Assembly (NCBI RefSeq): GCF_900091475.1
Contig: NZ_FMIB01000002.1
Coordinates: 3,348,001-3,412,000 of the forward strand
From: Micromonospora chersina
GTDB taxonomy: Bacteria; Actinomycetota; Actinomycetes; Mycobacteriales; Micromonosporaceae
DNA length: 64,000 nucleotides
Direction of reading: 5' to 3'
The stretch's first letter is position 1. Every line of letters begins with the position of its first letter. Positions 33,627-42,754 of the stretch are shown here, piece by piece. Under the pieces are notes generated by a model, which made no database searches, was not told where the DNA came from, and saw nothing but the letters and a program-made list of their open reading frames with translations. The position numbers and the translations under genes are program-made.

Positions 33627-34889
33627 ATGCCGATTGAGTCGCCCCGCGACGCCGTCATCGTCGCCACCGCCCGGTCCCCCATCGGCCGCGCGTTCAAGGG
33701 TTCCCTGCGGGAGGTCCGCCCGGACGACCTCGCCGCCACCATCGTCCAGGCCGCCCTCGACAAGGTCCCGGCGCTCGATCCCACCACCATCGACGACCTC
33801 TACCTGGGCTGCGGCCTGCCCGGTGGCGAGCAGGGCTTCAACATGGCCCGGGTGGTCGCCACCCTGCTGGGCCTGGACGGCCTGCCCGGCGCCACGCTGA
33901 CCCGCTACTGCGCCTCCTCGCTCCAGACCACCCGGATGGCGATGCACGCGATCCGGGCCGGGGAGGGCGACGTCTTCATCTCCGCCGGTGTCGAGACCGT
34001 CTCCCGGTACGCGCGGGGCAACTCGGACACCCTGCCGCCGGAGGCGCAGGCGCTGGTCGGCGGCGGATGGGAGAACCCGCGCTTCGCCGAGGCGCGCGAG
34101 CGCTCGAAGGCCCGCGCCCAGGGCGGCGCCGAGGTGTGGACCGACCCGCGCGAGGCCGGCCAGCTCCCCGACATCTACCTGACCATGGGCCAGACCGCCG
34201 AGAACCTCGCCCAGGTGTACGACGTCACCCGCGCGGACATGGACGCGTTCGGCGTGCGCAGCCAGAACCTCGCCGAGAAGGCGATCGCGGACGGCTTCTG
34301 GGCCCGCGAGATCACCCCGGTCACCACGCCGGACGGCACCGTCGTCAGCACCGACGACGGCCCGCGCCCCGGCGTGACCCTGGAGGCGGTCGCCGGCCTG
34401 AAGCCGGTCTTCCGTCCGGACGGCCGGATCACCGCCGGCAACTGCTGCCCGCTCAACGACGGCGCGGCAGCCGTGGTGGTCATGAGCGCCGAACGGGCGC
34501 GGGAGCTGGGGCTCACCCCGCTGGCCCGGATCGTCTCCACCGGCGTCACCGCGCTCTCCCCCGAGATCATGGGCCTGGGCCCGGTCGAGGCGTCGAAGCA
34601 GGCGCTGAAGCGGGCCGGCATGACCATCGACGACGTCGACCTGGTCGAGATCAACGAGGCGTTCGCCGCCCAGGTGATCCCGTCGTACCGGCAGCTCGGC
34701 ATCCCGGAGGAGAAGCTGAACGTGATGGGCGGCGCGATCGCCGTCGGCCACCCGTTCGGCATGACCGGCGCCCGGATCACCGGCACCCTGCTCAACGCCC
34801 TGGAGTGGCACGACAGGACCATCGGTCTGGAGACCATGTGCGTCGGCGGCGGCCAGGGCATGGCCATGGTGCTCGAACGCCTGAACTGA
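33627..34889 (+). CDS. Acetyl-CoA acetyltransferase (thiolase)
   Basis: Thiolase of 420 residues joining or cleaving acyl-CoA. The acylated Cys is in RYCASSLQT (about residue 94), the His in GHPFGMTGAR (about 373) and the second Cys in MCVGGGQG (about 404). It could act in beta-oxidation or form acetoacetyl-CoA. In M. tuberculosis a thiolase (fadA3, Rv1074c) adjoins the GDSL gene, matching this order. No other fatty-acid genes are adjacent. Confidence 0.93.
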   Translation: MPIESPRDAVIVATARSPIGRAFKGSLREVRPDDLAATIVQAALDKVPALDPTTIDDLYLGCGLPGGEQGFNMARVVATLLGLDGLPGATLTRYCASSLQTTRMAMHAIRAGEGDVFISAGVETVSRYARGNSDTLPPEAQALVGGGWENPRFAEARERSKARAQGGAEVWTDPREAGQLPDIYLTMGQTAENLAQVYDVTRADMDAFGVRSQNLAEKAIADGFWAREITPVTTPDGTVVSTDDGPRPGVTLEAVAGLKPVFRPDGRITAGNCCPLNDGAAAVVVMSAERARELGLTPLARIVSTGVTALSPEIMGLGPVEASKQALKRAGMTIDDVDLVEINEAFAAQVIPSYRQLGIPEEKLNVMGGAIAVGHPFGMTGARITGTLLNALEWHDRTIGLETMCVGGGQGMAMVLERLN

Positions 34890-34929
34890 GGTCGATTCAC
34901 CGGACCGGGAGCCGGGTACGGGAGGCGCC

Positions 34930-36399
34930 ATGGCGACCGTCGTGGAACGCGAGCGCAAGTACTCCGGCGACGAGGGATTCCGGCTGCCCGACCTGACGGG
35001 GTGCGGTGGCGTCGCGACGGCGTCCGACGCCACCGCCCTCGACCTGGACGCGGTCTACTGGGACACCGCCGACCTCCGGCTGGCCCGCAGCGGCTACGCG
35101 CTGCGGCGGCGCACCGGCGGGCACGACGCCGGCTGGCACCTCAAGGTGGGCGCGGTCGGCGGCGCGCGCACCGAGCACCAGTTCCCGGCCGGGCCGGAGG
35201 ACGCCGACCCACCGGCCGACCTGGTCGCGCTCTTCCGGGGCGCGTCCCGGGGCCGGCCGGTCGCCCCGGCCGCGCGGGTCGTCACCCGCCGCCGGGAACG
35301 CCGCCTGCTGGACGCGGCCGGCCGCACCCTCGCCGAGGTGGCCGAGGACGACGTACGGGCCGAGGACCTGGTCAGCGGCGAGCGGCAGACCTGGCACGAG
35401 ATCGAGGTCGAGCTGGTCGAGGGCGACGAGGCGCTGCTCGACGCCGTCGACGACCGGCTGCGCGCCGCCGGCGCCCGGACCGTCCCGGTCTCGAAGTCAC
35501 ACCGCGCCCTGGGCGGCCGGCTCGCCGCCACCCGCCCGGCGCCCGCCGACCCGGCGGCCGCGCCCGTGGTCGACTACCTCACCGCCCAGCGCGACACCCT
35601 GATCGGCCACCACGCCGGCGCGCTCGGCGGCGACGAGGACGCCGTGCACGACATGCGGGTGGCCGTCCGCCGGCTCCGCTCCACGCTGCGAACCTTCCGG
35701 GGGCTGTGGGACCGGGCGGAGAGCGAGGGCGTACGCGCGGAGCTGCGCTGGCTGGGCGGGCAGCTCGGGCCGGTCCGGGACGTCCAGGTCATGGCCGCCC
35801 GGCTGGCCGACGCGGTCCACGCGGAACCGGACGAGCTGGTGCTGGGCCCGGTCGAGGCCCGGTTCGCCGAGCGGTTCGCCGCCGACCTGGCCACCGCCCT
35901 CGACGGGCTGCGCGCCGCGCTCGGCTCCGACCGCTACACCGGCCTGCTGCGCCGGCTCGACGCGCTGGTGGAGGCGCCGACCGCGCGGGACGTACGGCCC
36001 CGGTGGGTGACCCGGCGGGTGCGTCGCGCGGTGACCCGCTTCGACGAGCGGCTGGACCGGGCGCTCGCCGACGGCGGCCACGACGACACCGCGCTGCACG
36101 AGGCGCGCAAGGCGGGCAAGCGGGCCCGGTACGCCGTCGAGGTGCGCCGGCCCGACGCGAAGCTGGTGGACCGGCTGAAGGACCTCCAGGACGCGCTCGG
36201 CGCGCACCAGGACTCGGTGGTGACCCGGGAGGTGCTGCGCGAGCAGGCGCTGCGGGCGTACGCCGACGGGGAGAACACCTTCACCTACGGTCTGCTGCAC
36301 GCCCGCCAGGCCGCGGTGGCCGACCGGGCCGGGCCGGCGCTGGCGAAGGCACGGGACAGGGCCCGCCGCCGGAAGGTGCGGCGCTGGCTGAAGGGCTGA
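34930..36399 (+). CDS. CYTH and CHAD domain protein
   Basis: A 489-residue fusion. The N-terminal CYTH domain (about 1-195) carries the ExExK signature ERERK at residues 6-10, typical of triphosphate tunnel metalloenzymes that cut inorganic triphosphate or similar substrates. The C-terminal CHAD domain (about 210-489) is helical, with the repeated His/Arg clusters VHDMRVAVRRLR and LHEARKAGKRARYAVE that bind polyphosphate. A role in polyphosphate handling is likely; ppx lies at 51-52 kb. It starts 40 bp after the thiolase. Confidence 0.9.
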   Translation: MATVVERERKYSGDEGFRLPDLTGCGGVATASDATALDLDAVYWDTADLRLARSGYALRRRTGGHDAGWHLKVGAVGGARTEHQFPAGPEDADPPADLVALFRGASRGRPVAPAARVVTRRRERRLLDAAGRTLAEVAEDDVRAEDLVSGERQTWHEIEVELVEGDEALLDAVDDRLRAAGARTVPVSKSHRALGGRLAATRPAPADPAAAPVVDYLTAQRDTLIGHHAGALGGDEDAVHDMRVAVRRLRSTLRTFRGLWDRAESEGVRAELRWLGGQLGPVRDVQVMAARLADAVHAEPDELVLGPVEARFAERFAADLATALDGLRAALGSDRYTGLLRRLDALVEAPTARDVRPRWVTRRVRRAVTRFDERLDRALADGGHDDTALHEARKAGKRARYAVEVRRPDAKLVDRLKDLQDALGAHQDSVVTREVLREQALRAYADGENTFTYGLLHARQAAVADRAGPALAKARDRARRRKVRRWLKG

Positions 36400-36406
36400 C
36401 CGGGGG

Positions 36407-36727
36407 CTACAGCGCGGACCGGGTCCGGGCGACCGCGGCTGCCGCCCCGGCCAGCACCGGCTCCGGCGCGTTGGCCGCCAGCAGGTCGGCGGTGACCACC
36501 CGGAGCTGGTCGGGCAGGGCCAGGTCGCTGGGGAGCCGGGGCACCTCGCGGCGCGGCTGCCGCTCCGCGTCGGCCGCCAGGTTGGCGATCTCCTGGACCA
36601 GCTTGTGCACGAGGTCGGCCCGGGACACGTTGCCACCCTGGGCCGCCGCCGACCAGCGCGGCTGCTCCCAGTGCCCGACCTGTCGGACCAGCAGTGTCAC
36701 GGCCCGGTCCAGTTCCGCTGCGCTCAT
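36407..36727 (-). CDS. Conserved hypothetical protein, 106 residues
   Basis: Small soluble, mostly helical protein (SAAELDRAVTLLVRQVGHWE..., then an Ala-rich C-terminus). I do not recognise the family. It is convergent with the CYTH-CHAD gene, only 7 bp away. ATG 36727 lies 8 nt after TAGACT (36741-36736, minus strand), a possible leaderless promoter. Coding is supported by typical codon use and by the matching gene boundary. Confidence 0.7.
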   Translation of the reverse strand: MSAAELDRAVTLLVRQVGHWEQPRWSAAAQGGNVSRADLVHKLVQEIANLAADAERQPRREVPRLPSDLALPDQLRVVTADLLAANAPEPVLAGAAAAVARTRSAL

Positions 36728-36789
36728 CGCGGCCGAGTCTACGACGGCTCCAGGTCGCGGCGCGGCGCCGAGCTGGAGTCGTCGTACGG

Positions 36790-37548
36790 TCAGCGGCGGA
36801 CGTAGCTGAGCAGGCGGAGGATCTGCCAGTACAGGAAGATCAGCCCGACCAGCAGCCCGAACGCGCAGAACCAGGCGTACCGGCGGGGCAGGCCGTTGCG
36901 GGCCGACCGCTCGACCAGGTCGAAGTCGAGCACGAAGCTGAGCGCCCCGGCGATGATGGCCACCACCGAGAAGAGGTACGGCAGCCAGCCGACCCGCGCC
37001 GTGAGGCTGTAGACCTCGATGCCCTGCTTCCCGGTGAGCAGGTAGGTGACCAGGTTGACCAGGCCGATGGCCACGATGCCGATGAGCGTGCCGAGCACCA
37101 GCCGGGCCAGCCGCGGCGTGGCCCGGACCAGCCGGGCCCGGTAGAGCAGCGCCATGCCGAGGAAGACCCCGAAGGTGCCGATCACCGCCTGCGCCACGAT
37201 GCCCGGGTAGACCAGTTCGAAGGCGCGGCTGGCCACCCCGAGCAGCAGGCCCTGGAGCACCGCGTAGCCGGCGATCAGCGCCGGGTTGGTGATCTGCTTC
37301 AGCGAGATGACAAGCACCAGCACGAGGCTGGCCAGGGCGCTGCCGGCCAGCGCCGCGGAGATCCACACCGCCTGCGGCACGAGCACCCAGGCCACCGCCG
37401 CGGTGACGCCGGTGAGCAGCAGCAGCCCGACCGTCCGGCTGGCCACGTCGGCCACCGTCATCGTCTCGGCGGCTCCCGTGCCGAGCACCTGACGCTCGGT
37501 CCGGCCCACGTCGTCCAGCCGGTCCAGCACCGGGTTGGCACTGCGCAC
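36790..37548 (-). CDS. Bax inhibitor-1/YccA family membrane protein (copy A)
   Basis: A 252-residue protein with about seven transmembrane helices and the C-terminal AFGLLVGLIFLYWQILRLLSY typical of the bacterial Bax-inhibitor-1 group. Related proteins are pH-sensitive Ca2+ leak channels or bind FtsH; the role here is unknown. GTG 37548 is chosen because AGGAGG lies 5 nt upstream. It follows a paralogue on the same strand after a strong hairpin. Confidence 0.87.
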   Translation of the reverse strand: MRSANPVLDRLDDVGRTERQVLGTGAAETMTVADVASRTVGLLLLTGVTAAVAWVLVPQAVWISAALAGSALASLVLVLVISLKQITNPALIAGYAVLQGLLLGVASRAFELVYPGIVAQAVIGTFGVFLGMALLYRARLVRATPRLARLVLGTLIGIVAIGLVNLVTYLLTGKQGIEVYSLTARVGWLPYLFSVVAIIAGALSFVLDFDLVERSARNGLPRRYAWFCAFGLLVGLIFLYWQILRLLSYVRR

Positions 37549-37620
37549 CGCGACCTCCTCGCGCCGACGTACCCCGGCTCCCACTCTGCCCCGGGCGGCC
37601 CGGCGGCGGCGGGCAAACGA

Positions 37621-37657
37621 CGACGCCCGCCGCCGCTGGCGCGGCAGGCGGGCGTCG
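37621..37657 (-). terminator. Strong hairpin between the two Bax-inhibitor genes
   Basis: CGACGCCCGCC (37621-37631) pairs with GGCGGGCGTCG (37647-37657), extended inwards by GCCGC/GCGGC with one bulged A and a TGGC loop: a 16-bp stem 19 bp after the stop of copy B. Confidence 0.75.
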
Positions 37658-37675
37658 CAGGTCGGGCGGGGACGG

Positions 37676-38518
37676 TCAGTCGTCGCCCTGGAAGTAGCTG
37701 AGCAGGCGGAGGATCTCCAGGTAGAGCCAGACCAGGCCGACCACGATGCCGAACGCGGCCGTCCAGGAGTAGCGCTGCGGGAGCCCCATCCGGACGCCCT
37801 CCTCGATCTCCGCGAAGTTGAGCACGAAGCTCAGCGCGGCGACCACGATGCAGACCAGGCTGAACCCGATGGCCAGCGGGCTGCCGTCGCGGAGGTGGGT
37901 GTTGACGCCGAACAGCGCGAGCACCAGGTTGATCAGCATGACGCCGAAGAGGCCCGCGATGATCGCCACCATGATCCGGGCGAACTTCGGGGTGGCCCGG
38001 ATGATCCGCGCCTTGTAGATCATCGCCATCAGGAAGAAGACGCCGAACGTGGCGACCACGGCCTGGAGCACGACGCCGTCGTAGAAGTTCTCGAAGGTCT
38101 TGCTGACCATGCCGACGAAGACGCCCTCGACGATCGAGTACGCCACGACGAGCGCCGGGTTGGCCATCCGGGAGAACGAGATGATCAGGCCGAGGACCAG
38201 GCCGACCACCGCGGCGCCGATCCACGCGACGCCGGTCAGGGCGTCCGGCACGAGCACCCACGCCGCGGCGGCCGAGACGCCCAGGATGCCGAGCATCAGC
38301 ACCGTCTTGACGACCACGTCGTCGAGGGTCATCGGGGTCACGGTGGGCGGGGCGGCCGGGTAGCCGTGACCCGTCGGGTACGGCTGCTGCTGCGGGTACG
38401 GCGAGTACTGCTGGGGATATCCGGGCTGACCGTACGGCCCGGGCTGGGCGTACCCGGCCGCCCGCTCCCGCTCAGCCGCCTGGCCGAGCCGGGCGAGCAC
38501 CGGGTTCGTGGACTTCAC
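37676..38518 (-). CDS. Bax inhibitor-1/YccA family membrane protein (copy B)
   Basis: A 280-residue paralogue with seven helices preceded by a Pro/Gln/Tyr/Gly-rich cytoplasmic stretch (residues 20-60, PYGQPGYPQQYSPYP type). The helical part aligns closely with copy A, including MTxxDVVxKTV and the C-terminal EILRLLSY. GTG 38518 has GGGAGG 8 nt upstream. The low-complexity N-terminus is the main difference from copy A. Confidence 0.88.
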   Translation of the reverse strand: MKSTNPVLARLGQAAERERAAGYAQPGPYGQPGYPQQYSPYPQQQPYPTGHGYPAAPPTVTPMTLDDVVVKTVLMLGILGVSAAAAWVLVPDALTGVAWIGAAVVGLVLGLIISFSRMANPALVVAYSIVEGVFVGMVSKTFENFYDGVVLQAVVATFGVFFLMAMIYKARIIRATPKFARIMVAIIAGLFGVMLINLVLALFGVNTHLRDGSPLAIGFSLVCIVVAALSFVLNFAEIEEGVRMGLPQRYSWTAAFGIVVGLVWLYLEILRLLSYFQGDD

Positions 38519-38622
38519 TTCTCAGGCCTCCCTCAGGGGGTCGATGCACGTGAACGTGCCTCTCCAGGGTAAACGGGGTGGCAACGCCGTGCGCGGCGCG
38601 AAGCTGTGGGAAAGCTGAGAGT

Positions 38623-38706
38623 TGGTGCCCGGGGCGGGGGTCGAACCCGCACGCCTTGCGGCAGCCGCTTTTAAGGCGGCCGTGTCTGCCGTTCCACCAC
38701 CCGGGC
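38623..38706 (-). tRNA. tRNA-Leu (anticodon UAA)
   Basis: On the minus strand a class II tRNA folds completely. The acceptor GCCCGGG/CCCGGGC, a D arm and an anticodon stem GCCGC/GCGGC around CTTAAAA (UAA) are all present. The long variable arm is TGCC-GCAA-GGCG, the T arm has GTTCGA, the discriminator is A, and CCA is encoded (38625-38623). It reads UUA and UUG codons; UUA is very rare in such genomes. Confidence 0.95.
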
Positions 38707-38795
38707 GGGTGACACCGGCGCGTCGACACGCGGCGGTGCAGATCTCACCGTAGCGGCTGCGCCACGGCCGGGCGTACCCCGAGGGGCCCGGCCGA

Positions 38796-38801
38796 TATGG
38801 T
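38796..38801 (+). promoter_or_regulatory. -10 box of the large membrane protein gene (leaderless type)
   Basis: TATGGT, 7 nt before GTG 38809. The alternative ATG at 38797 lies inside this box. Confidence 0.45.
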
Positions 38802-38808
38802 CGAGCCC

Positions 38809-40638
38809 GTGACCAGCGCCGCCCGCACGGCCCCCGGGCCCGACCCCGACCAGGCACTCCGCCTCGACCCGGCGTCCCGCCCGGGCCGGGCCGGGCGGCT
38901 GCTGGCCGCCGGCCGCCGGCACCGCGCGGACCTGCTGGCCGGGCTGCTCTTCGCCGTGCTCGCCGGCTGGCTCACCCACGGGCTGTGGCCGGCGCCCGGG
39001 CACCGGGCGCTCGCCCTCAACCCGGCCGACCAGACCCTCTACGAGTGGTTCCTGGCCGTCGACTCGCGCGCCCTGTTCGGCGACTTCAGCCTGATCACCG
39101 ACCGGCTCAACGCGCCGGACGGGGTCAACCTCATGGCCAACACCTCGGTCATCGCGCTCGGCGTGCTGCTCGCCCCGGTCACGCTCGCCCTCGGCGCGCC
39201 GGTCACCTTCGCGCTGCTGGCCGCGGCCAACCTGGCCGGCACGGCGCTGGCCTGGTACCTGCTGTTCACCCGGACGCTGCGGGCCCGGCGACTCGCCGCC
39301 GGGCTCGGCGCGGCACTCTGCGGCTTCGGCCCCGGCATGGTCTCGCAGAGCAACGCCCACCTGCACATGACCGCGCAGTGGCTGGTCCCGGTGATCGTCT
39401 GGCTGGTGGTCCGGCTGCTCCGCGCCGCCGACCCGGCCGGCCGCCCGGTCGGCCCGGACCACCGCCGGCTGGCCACCTCGTCGCTCGGGCTGGCCGTCAC
39501 CGCCACCGTCCAGGTGTTCATCGGCGAGGAGGTGCTCTTCCTCACCGCTCTCACCCTGCTGGTCATGGCCGTCGCGTACGGGCTGGCCGACCCGGCGCTG
39601 CTGCGCCGGGCGCTGCCGGGCTTCGCCGGCGGGCTGATGTGCGCCGCCGGGCTGGCCCTGTTCGTGCTGGCGTACCCGCTGTGGCACCAGTTCGCCGGGC
39701 CGCAGGGCGTCTCGGACGGGATGTTCAGCCCGCACTACTTCTCCGCCGACCTCACCGGCTGGACCCGGCTCTCGTCGTTGTCCATGCTGGGCGGCGACGA
39801 CGCGACCCGGCTGACCACCGGCCCGGCCGAGTTCAACACCTTCCTGGGCTGGCCGCTGCTGCTGGTCGCCGTCGGCTGCGCGTTCTGGCTCGGGCGGCGC
39901 GCCCTGGTGGTCGCCTGCGTCGCGGGGGCACTGGTCATGGCGGCGCTGTCACTCGGCCCCGAGGTGGTGGTCGGCGGCGAGCGGACCGGGGTGCCCGGCC
40001 CGTACGCCCTGCTCGCCGGGTGGCCGGTGGTCGACGGCGCGCTGCCGACGCGGTTCGGCCTGGCGGTGCTGCCACTGGTCGGGACCGTGCTCACCCTGGC
40101 CGTGCACCGGGCGCTGGGCGAGCCGGGACGGGCCCGCCGGCTGGTCCCCCTCGCGGTCGGCGCGGCCCTGCTCAGTGTCTTCCCCGCGCCGCTGCCCACC
40201 ACCGACCGGCCGCCGCTGCCCGAGTTCGTCACCGGCGGGCACTGGCGGCAGTGCGTACGCCCCGGCGGGGTGCTCGTGCCGGTGCCCACGGCCACCCCGA
40301 AGGACCCGTGGCCGATGCGCTGGGGCACCGCGGCCGACGCCGCCTTCGGCATGCCGGAGGGCTTCTTCATCGGCCCGTACGGCCGCAACGGCTCGGCCAC
40401 CATGGGCACGTACCAGCGCCCCACATCGGCGCTGCTGGCCGAGGTCGCCAGGCGGGGGGTGGCGCCGGCCGTCGGTGACCGGCAGCGCCGGCAGGCCGCC
40501 CGGGACATCGAGTTCTGGGGCGCCTCCTGCGTGGCGCTGACCGACGACGCGCCGCACGCGGAGACCCTGCGCCGCACCCTGGAACAGCTCTTCGGGCCGG
40601 GCACCCGGATCGCCGACGCGTGGACCTGGCGGTTCTGA
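38809..40638 (+). CDS. Large polytopic membrane protein (GT-C-like)
   Basis: A 609-residue protein with about eleven transmembrane helices, a long extracytoplasmic loop after the first helix (LYEWFLAVDSRALFGDFS...) and a C-terminal soluble domain of about 150 residues (LPEFVTGGHWRQCVRPGG...). The loop with acidic residues and the topology resemble GT-C lipid-linked glycosyltransferases, but I see no decisive motif. GTG 38809 is preferred because of the -10 box 7 nt upstream; ATG 38797 would add four residues. It ends at a strong terminator. Confidence 0.7.
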   Translation: MTSAARTAPGPDPDQALRLDPASRPGRAGRLLAAGRRHRADLLAGLLFAVLAGWLTHGLWPAPGHRALALNPADQTLYEWFLAVDSRALFGDFSLITDRLNAPDGVNLMANTSVIALGVLLAPVTLALGAPVTFALLAAANLAGTALAWYLLFTRTLRARRLAAGLGAALCGFGPGMVSQSNAHLHMTAQWLVPVIVWLVVRLLRAADPAGRPVGPDHRRLATSSLGLAVTATVQVFIGEEVLFLTALTLLVMAVAYGLADPALLRRALPGFAGGLMCAAGLALFVLAYPLWHQFAGPQGVSDGMFSPHYFSADLTGWTRLSSLSMLGGDDATRLTTGPAEFNTFLGWPLLLVAVGCAFWLGRRALVVACVAGALVMAALSLGPEVVVGGERTGVPGPYALLAGWPVVDGALPTRFGLAVLPLVGTVLTLAVHRALGEPGRARRLVPLAVGAALLSVFPAPLPTTDRPPLPEFVTGGHWRQCVRPGGVLVPVPTATPKDPWPMRWGTAADAAFGMPEGFFIGPYGRNGSATMGTYQRPTSALLAEVARRGVAPAVGDRQRRQAARDIEFWGASCVALTDDAPHAETLRRTLEQLFGPGTRIADAWTWRF

Positions 40639-40652
40639 GTCCGGACACGGCG

Positions 40653-40682
40653 AAGGGCCCCTCCCGTACGGGAAGGGCCCTT
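40653..40682. terminator. Bidirectional terminator with GAAGGGCCC core
   Basis: AAGGGCCCCTCCCGT (40653-40667) pairs with ACGGGAAGGGCCCTT (40668-40682), 15 bp with one mismatch, followed by T. It lies between the convergent membrane-protein gene and ndh and shares its core with the palindromes at 28.5 and 29.6 kb. Confidence 0.8.
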
Positions 40683-40692
40683 TCCGGTTGTC

Positions 40693-42024
40693 TCAGACGC
40701 GGGCGCCGACCGGCGGCGCGGACGCCTCGGCGAACTCCTCGCGCGGGTCGTGCAACTGGCCCAGGGCGACCACCTCGCGCTTGAGGACGAACGCCAGCGT
40801 CCAGTCGACCACGACCCGGACCTTGCGGTTGAACGACGGGATCCGCGACATGTGGTACGTGCGGTGCATGAACCAGGCCGGCCAGCCGGTCATCTTCACG
40901 CCGTAGACCTGCGCCACGCCCTTGTGCAGGCCGAGGCTGGCCACGCTGCCCACGTGCTTGTGCTTGTAGTTGACCGGCTCGCGCCCGCGGATCACGTTCG
41001 CGATGTTGTCGGCCATCCGGGCGGCCTGCCGCACCGCGTGCTGCGCGCTCGGCGAGCAGAAGTTGCCCGGCTCCTTGGTGAGGTCCGGCACCGCGGCGCA
41101 GTCGCCGGCGCTCCACGCGCCCTCGACCACCCGGTCACCGTCCACGATCTGGAGGGTGGGCAGGCAGGTGACGCGGCGCCGCTCGTCGCGCGGGAAGTCC
41201 GTCGCGTCCAGCATCGGCGACGGCTTCACGCCGGCCGTCCAGACGATCGTGTCGGACGGGAAGACGGACCCGTCGGAGAGCTTCGCCACCCCGTCGACGC
41301 AGGACTCCAGGCGGGTGTCCAGCCGGATGTCCATGTTCCGCTTGAGCAGCTGCTGCACCGTGTAGGCGCCCATGTCCCGGTCGACCTCCGGCAGCACCCG
41401 CTGGGTGGCTTCGACGAGCACCCAGCGCATGTCGTCCGGCTTCAGCTCCGGGTAGTAACGCAGCGCGTCCCGGGCCATGTCCTCCATCTCGGCGAGCGCC
41501 TCGATGCCGGCGTAACCACCGCCGACGAAGACGAAGGTCAGCGCGCGGCTGCGAACCTCGGGGTCGGTGGTGGCGGCCGCCACGTCCAGCCGGTCCAGCA
41601 CGTGGTTGCGCAGGAAGATGGCCTCACCGATCGTCTTGAACCCGATGCCGTGTTCGTGCAGGCCGGGGATCGGCAGGGTGCGGGAGACCGATCCGGGGGC
41701 GACCACGACGTGGTCGTACTGGATCTCGCGGGTCGGGCCGCTGATCGGCTGCACGACGGCGGTCCGGCGGTCGTGGTCGATCCGGGTGACCGTGCCGGCC
41801 ACGACCTTGCACTTACGCAACTCCCGCCGCAGCGGCACCACAGCGTGCCGCGGGGAGATGTTGCCCGCCGAAGCCTCCGGGAGGAACGGCTGGTAGGTCA
41901 TGTGCGGCTGCGGGTCGACGACGATGACCTCGGCCTCACGGGAGCTCAGCTTCTTGGACAGGCGCAGAGCGGCGTACAGGCCCACGTGCCCGGCACCCAC
42001 GACAAGGATCCGCTTCGGATTCAC
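40693..42024 (-). CDS. ndh: Type II NADH dehydrogenase
   Basis: Single-subunit, non-proton-pumping NADH:quinone oxidoreductase feeding electrons to menaquinone at the membrane. The 443-residue flavoprotein has GAGHVGLYAAL (residues 9-19) for FAD, FVGGGYAGIEALAE for NADH and WTAGVKPSP near residue 270. A C-terminal amphipathic/hydrophobic segment (WPAWFMHRTYHM) would attach it to the membrane. GTG 42024 starts directly at the FAD motif, with an SD-like GGAAAG about 8 nt upstream; upstream in-frame codons would add an unrelated extension. Confidence 0.92.
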   Translation of the reverse strand: MNPKRILVVGAGHVGLYAALRLSKKLSSREAEVIVVDPQPHMTYQPFLPEASAGNISPRHAVVPLRRELRKCKVVAGTVTRIDHDRRTAVVQPISGPTREIQYDHVVVAPGSVSRTLPIPGLHEHGIGFKTIGEAIFLRNHVLDRLDVAAATTDPEVRSRALTFVFVGGGYAGIEALAEMEDMARDALRYYPELKPDDMRWVLVEATQRVLPEVDRDMGAYTVQQLLKRNMDIRLDTRLESCVDGVAKLSDGSVFPSDTIVWTAGVKPSPMLDATDFPRDERRRVTCLPTLQIVDGDRVVEGAWSAGDCAAVPDLTKEPGNFCSPSAQHAVRQAARMADNIANVIRGREPVNYKHKHVGSVASLGLHKGVAQVYGVKMTGWPAWFMHRTYHMSRIPSFNRKVRVVVDWTLAFVLKREVVALGQLHDPREEFAEASAPPVGARV

Positions 42025-42126
42025 GTCATCTATCTTTCCCCGGGGGCCTCGGCTAATCCCGATCGAGACCCCCATCTGTGACGGAGCACAACCCCTGTGA
42101 CCTGCGCAACTTTGCGCGGCGTCCCG

Positions 42127-42699
42127 TTATCTGCGACGCAGGAGCCAGGCCAGGAGGCCGCTCACGCCGACCGCGACCAGCAGTCCGACCACCGTCGCCA
42201 CCTGCGACCCGGTGTCCCCGCCAACCCCACCGACCGACGCCAGCACGATGCCGAGCACGGCGCCGGCCAGCACCACCGCGCCGGCCCGGGCCAGCCAGCG
42301 CAGCACCAGGTCGGGGTCGACCACGGCGTCGTAGGGCAGCAGGGCGGCCAGCGCGCAGAGGGTGTGCGCCAGGTAGAGCAGGGTGGCCACGGCGAGCAGC
42401 CGCCACAGCGCCGGCGGACGGTCGAAGCCGAGCGTGGCGAGCAGCCAGCCGCCGACGGTCACCAGCGCCGCGAAGGTCGGCCAGACCCGGCGCGGACCGA
42501 CCGCCGGTAGCACCGCCACCACCGTGAGGGCCAGCAGCGACCGCGGGGTGAAGGCCTGTGCCGGGTACGCGACCAGGAAGCCGACAAGCACCGCGAAGAA
42601 GATCCCGGCCCGCACCAGCAGCGGCGTCGGGCTGACCCGCCCCACCGCGTACCGGAGCGCCCGCGCCCGCTCGTTCAGCCCTTCGACGAGATCGTTCAT
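42127..42699 (-). CDS. Hypothetical membrane protein of the DUF58/MoxR operon
   Basis: A 190-residue protein with a short basic cytoplasmic N-terminus and about five transmembrane helices, ending LLAWLLRRR. Family not recognised. ATG 42699 has GAAGAG 8 nt upstream. It lies 55 bp after the DUF58 gene on the same strand, so it probably belongs to that operon as its last member. Confidence 0.75.
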   Translation of the reverse strand: MNDLVEGLNERARALRYAVGRVSPTPLLVRAGIFFAVLVGFLVAYPAQAFTPRSLLALTVVAVLPAVGPRRVWPTFAALVTVGGWLLATLGFDRPPALWRLLAVATLLYLAHTLCALAALLPYDAVVDPDLVLRWLARAGAVVLAGAVLGIVLASVGGVGGDTGSQVATVVGLLVAVGVSGLLAWLLRRR

Positions 42700-42754
42700 C
42701 TGCGCCACTCTTCGTTCGCGACTGCGGGACTCCGCTCCGCCGCGTTCCTCGCGC

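Noticed and set aside
38623..38706. tRNA-Leu as an attachment site for an integrated element
   Set aside because: The flanking genes are ordinary. I see no integrase and no repeat of the tRNA 3' end nearby.
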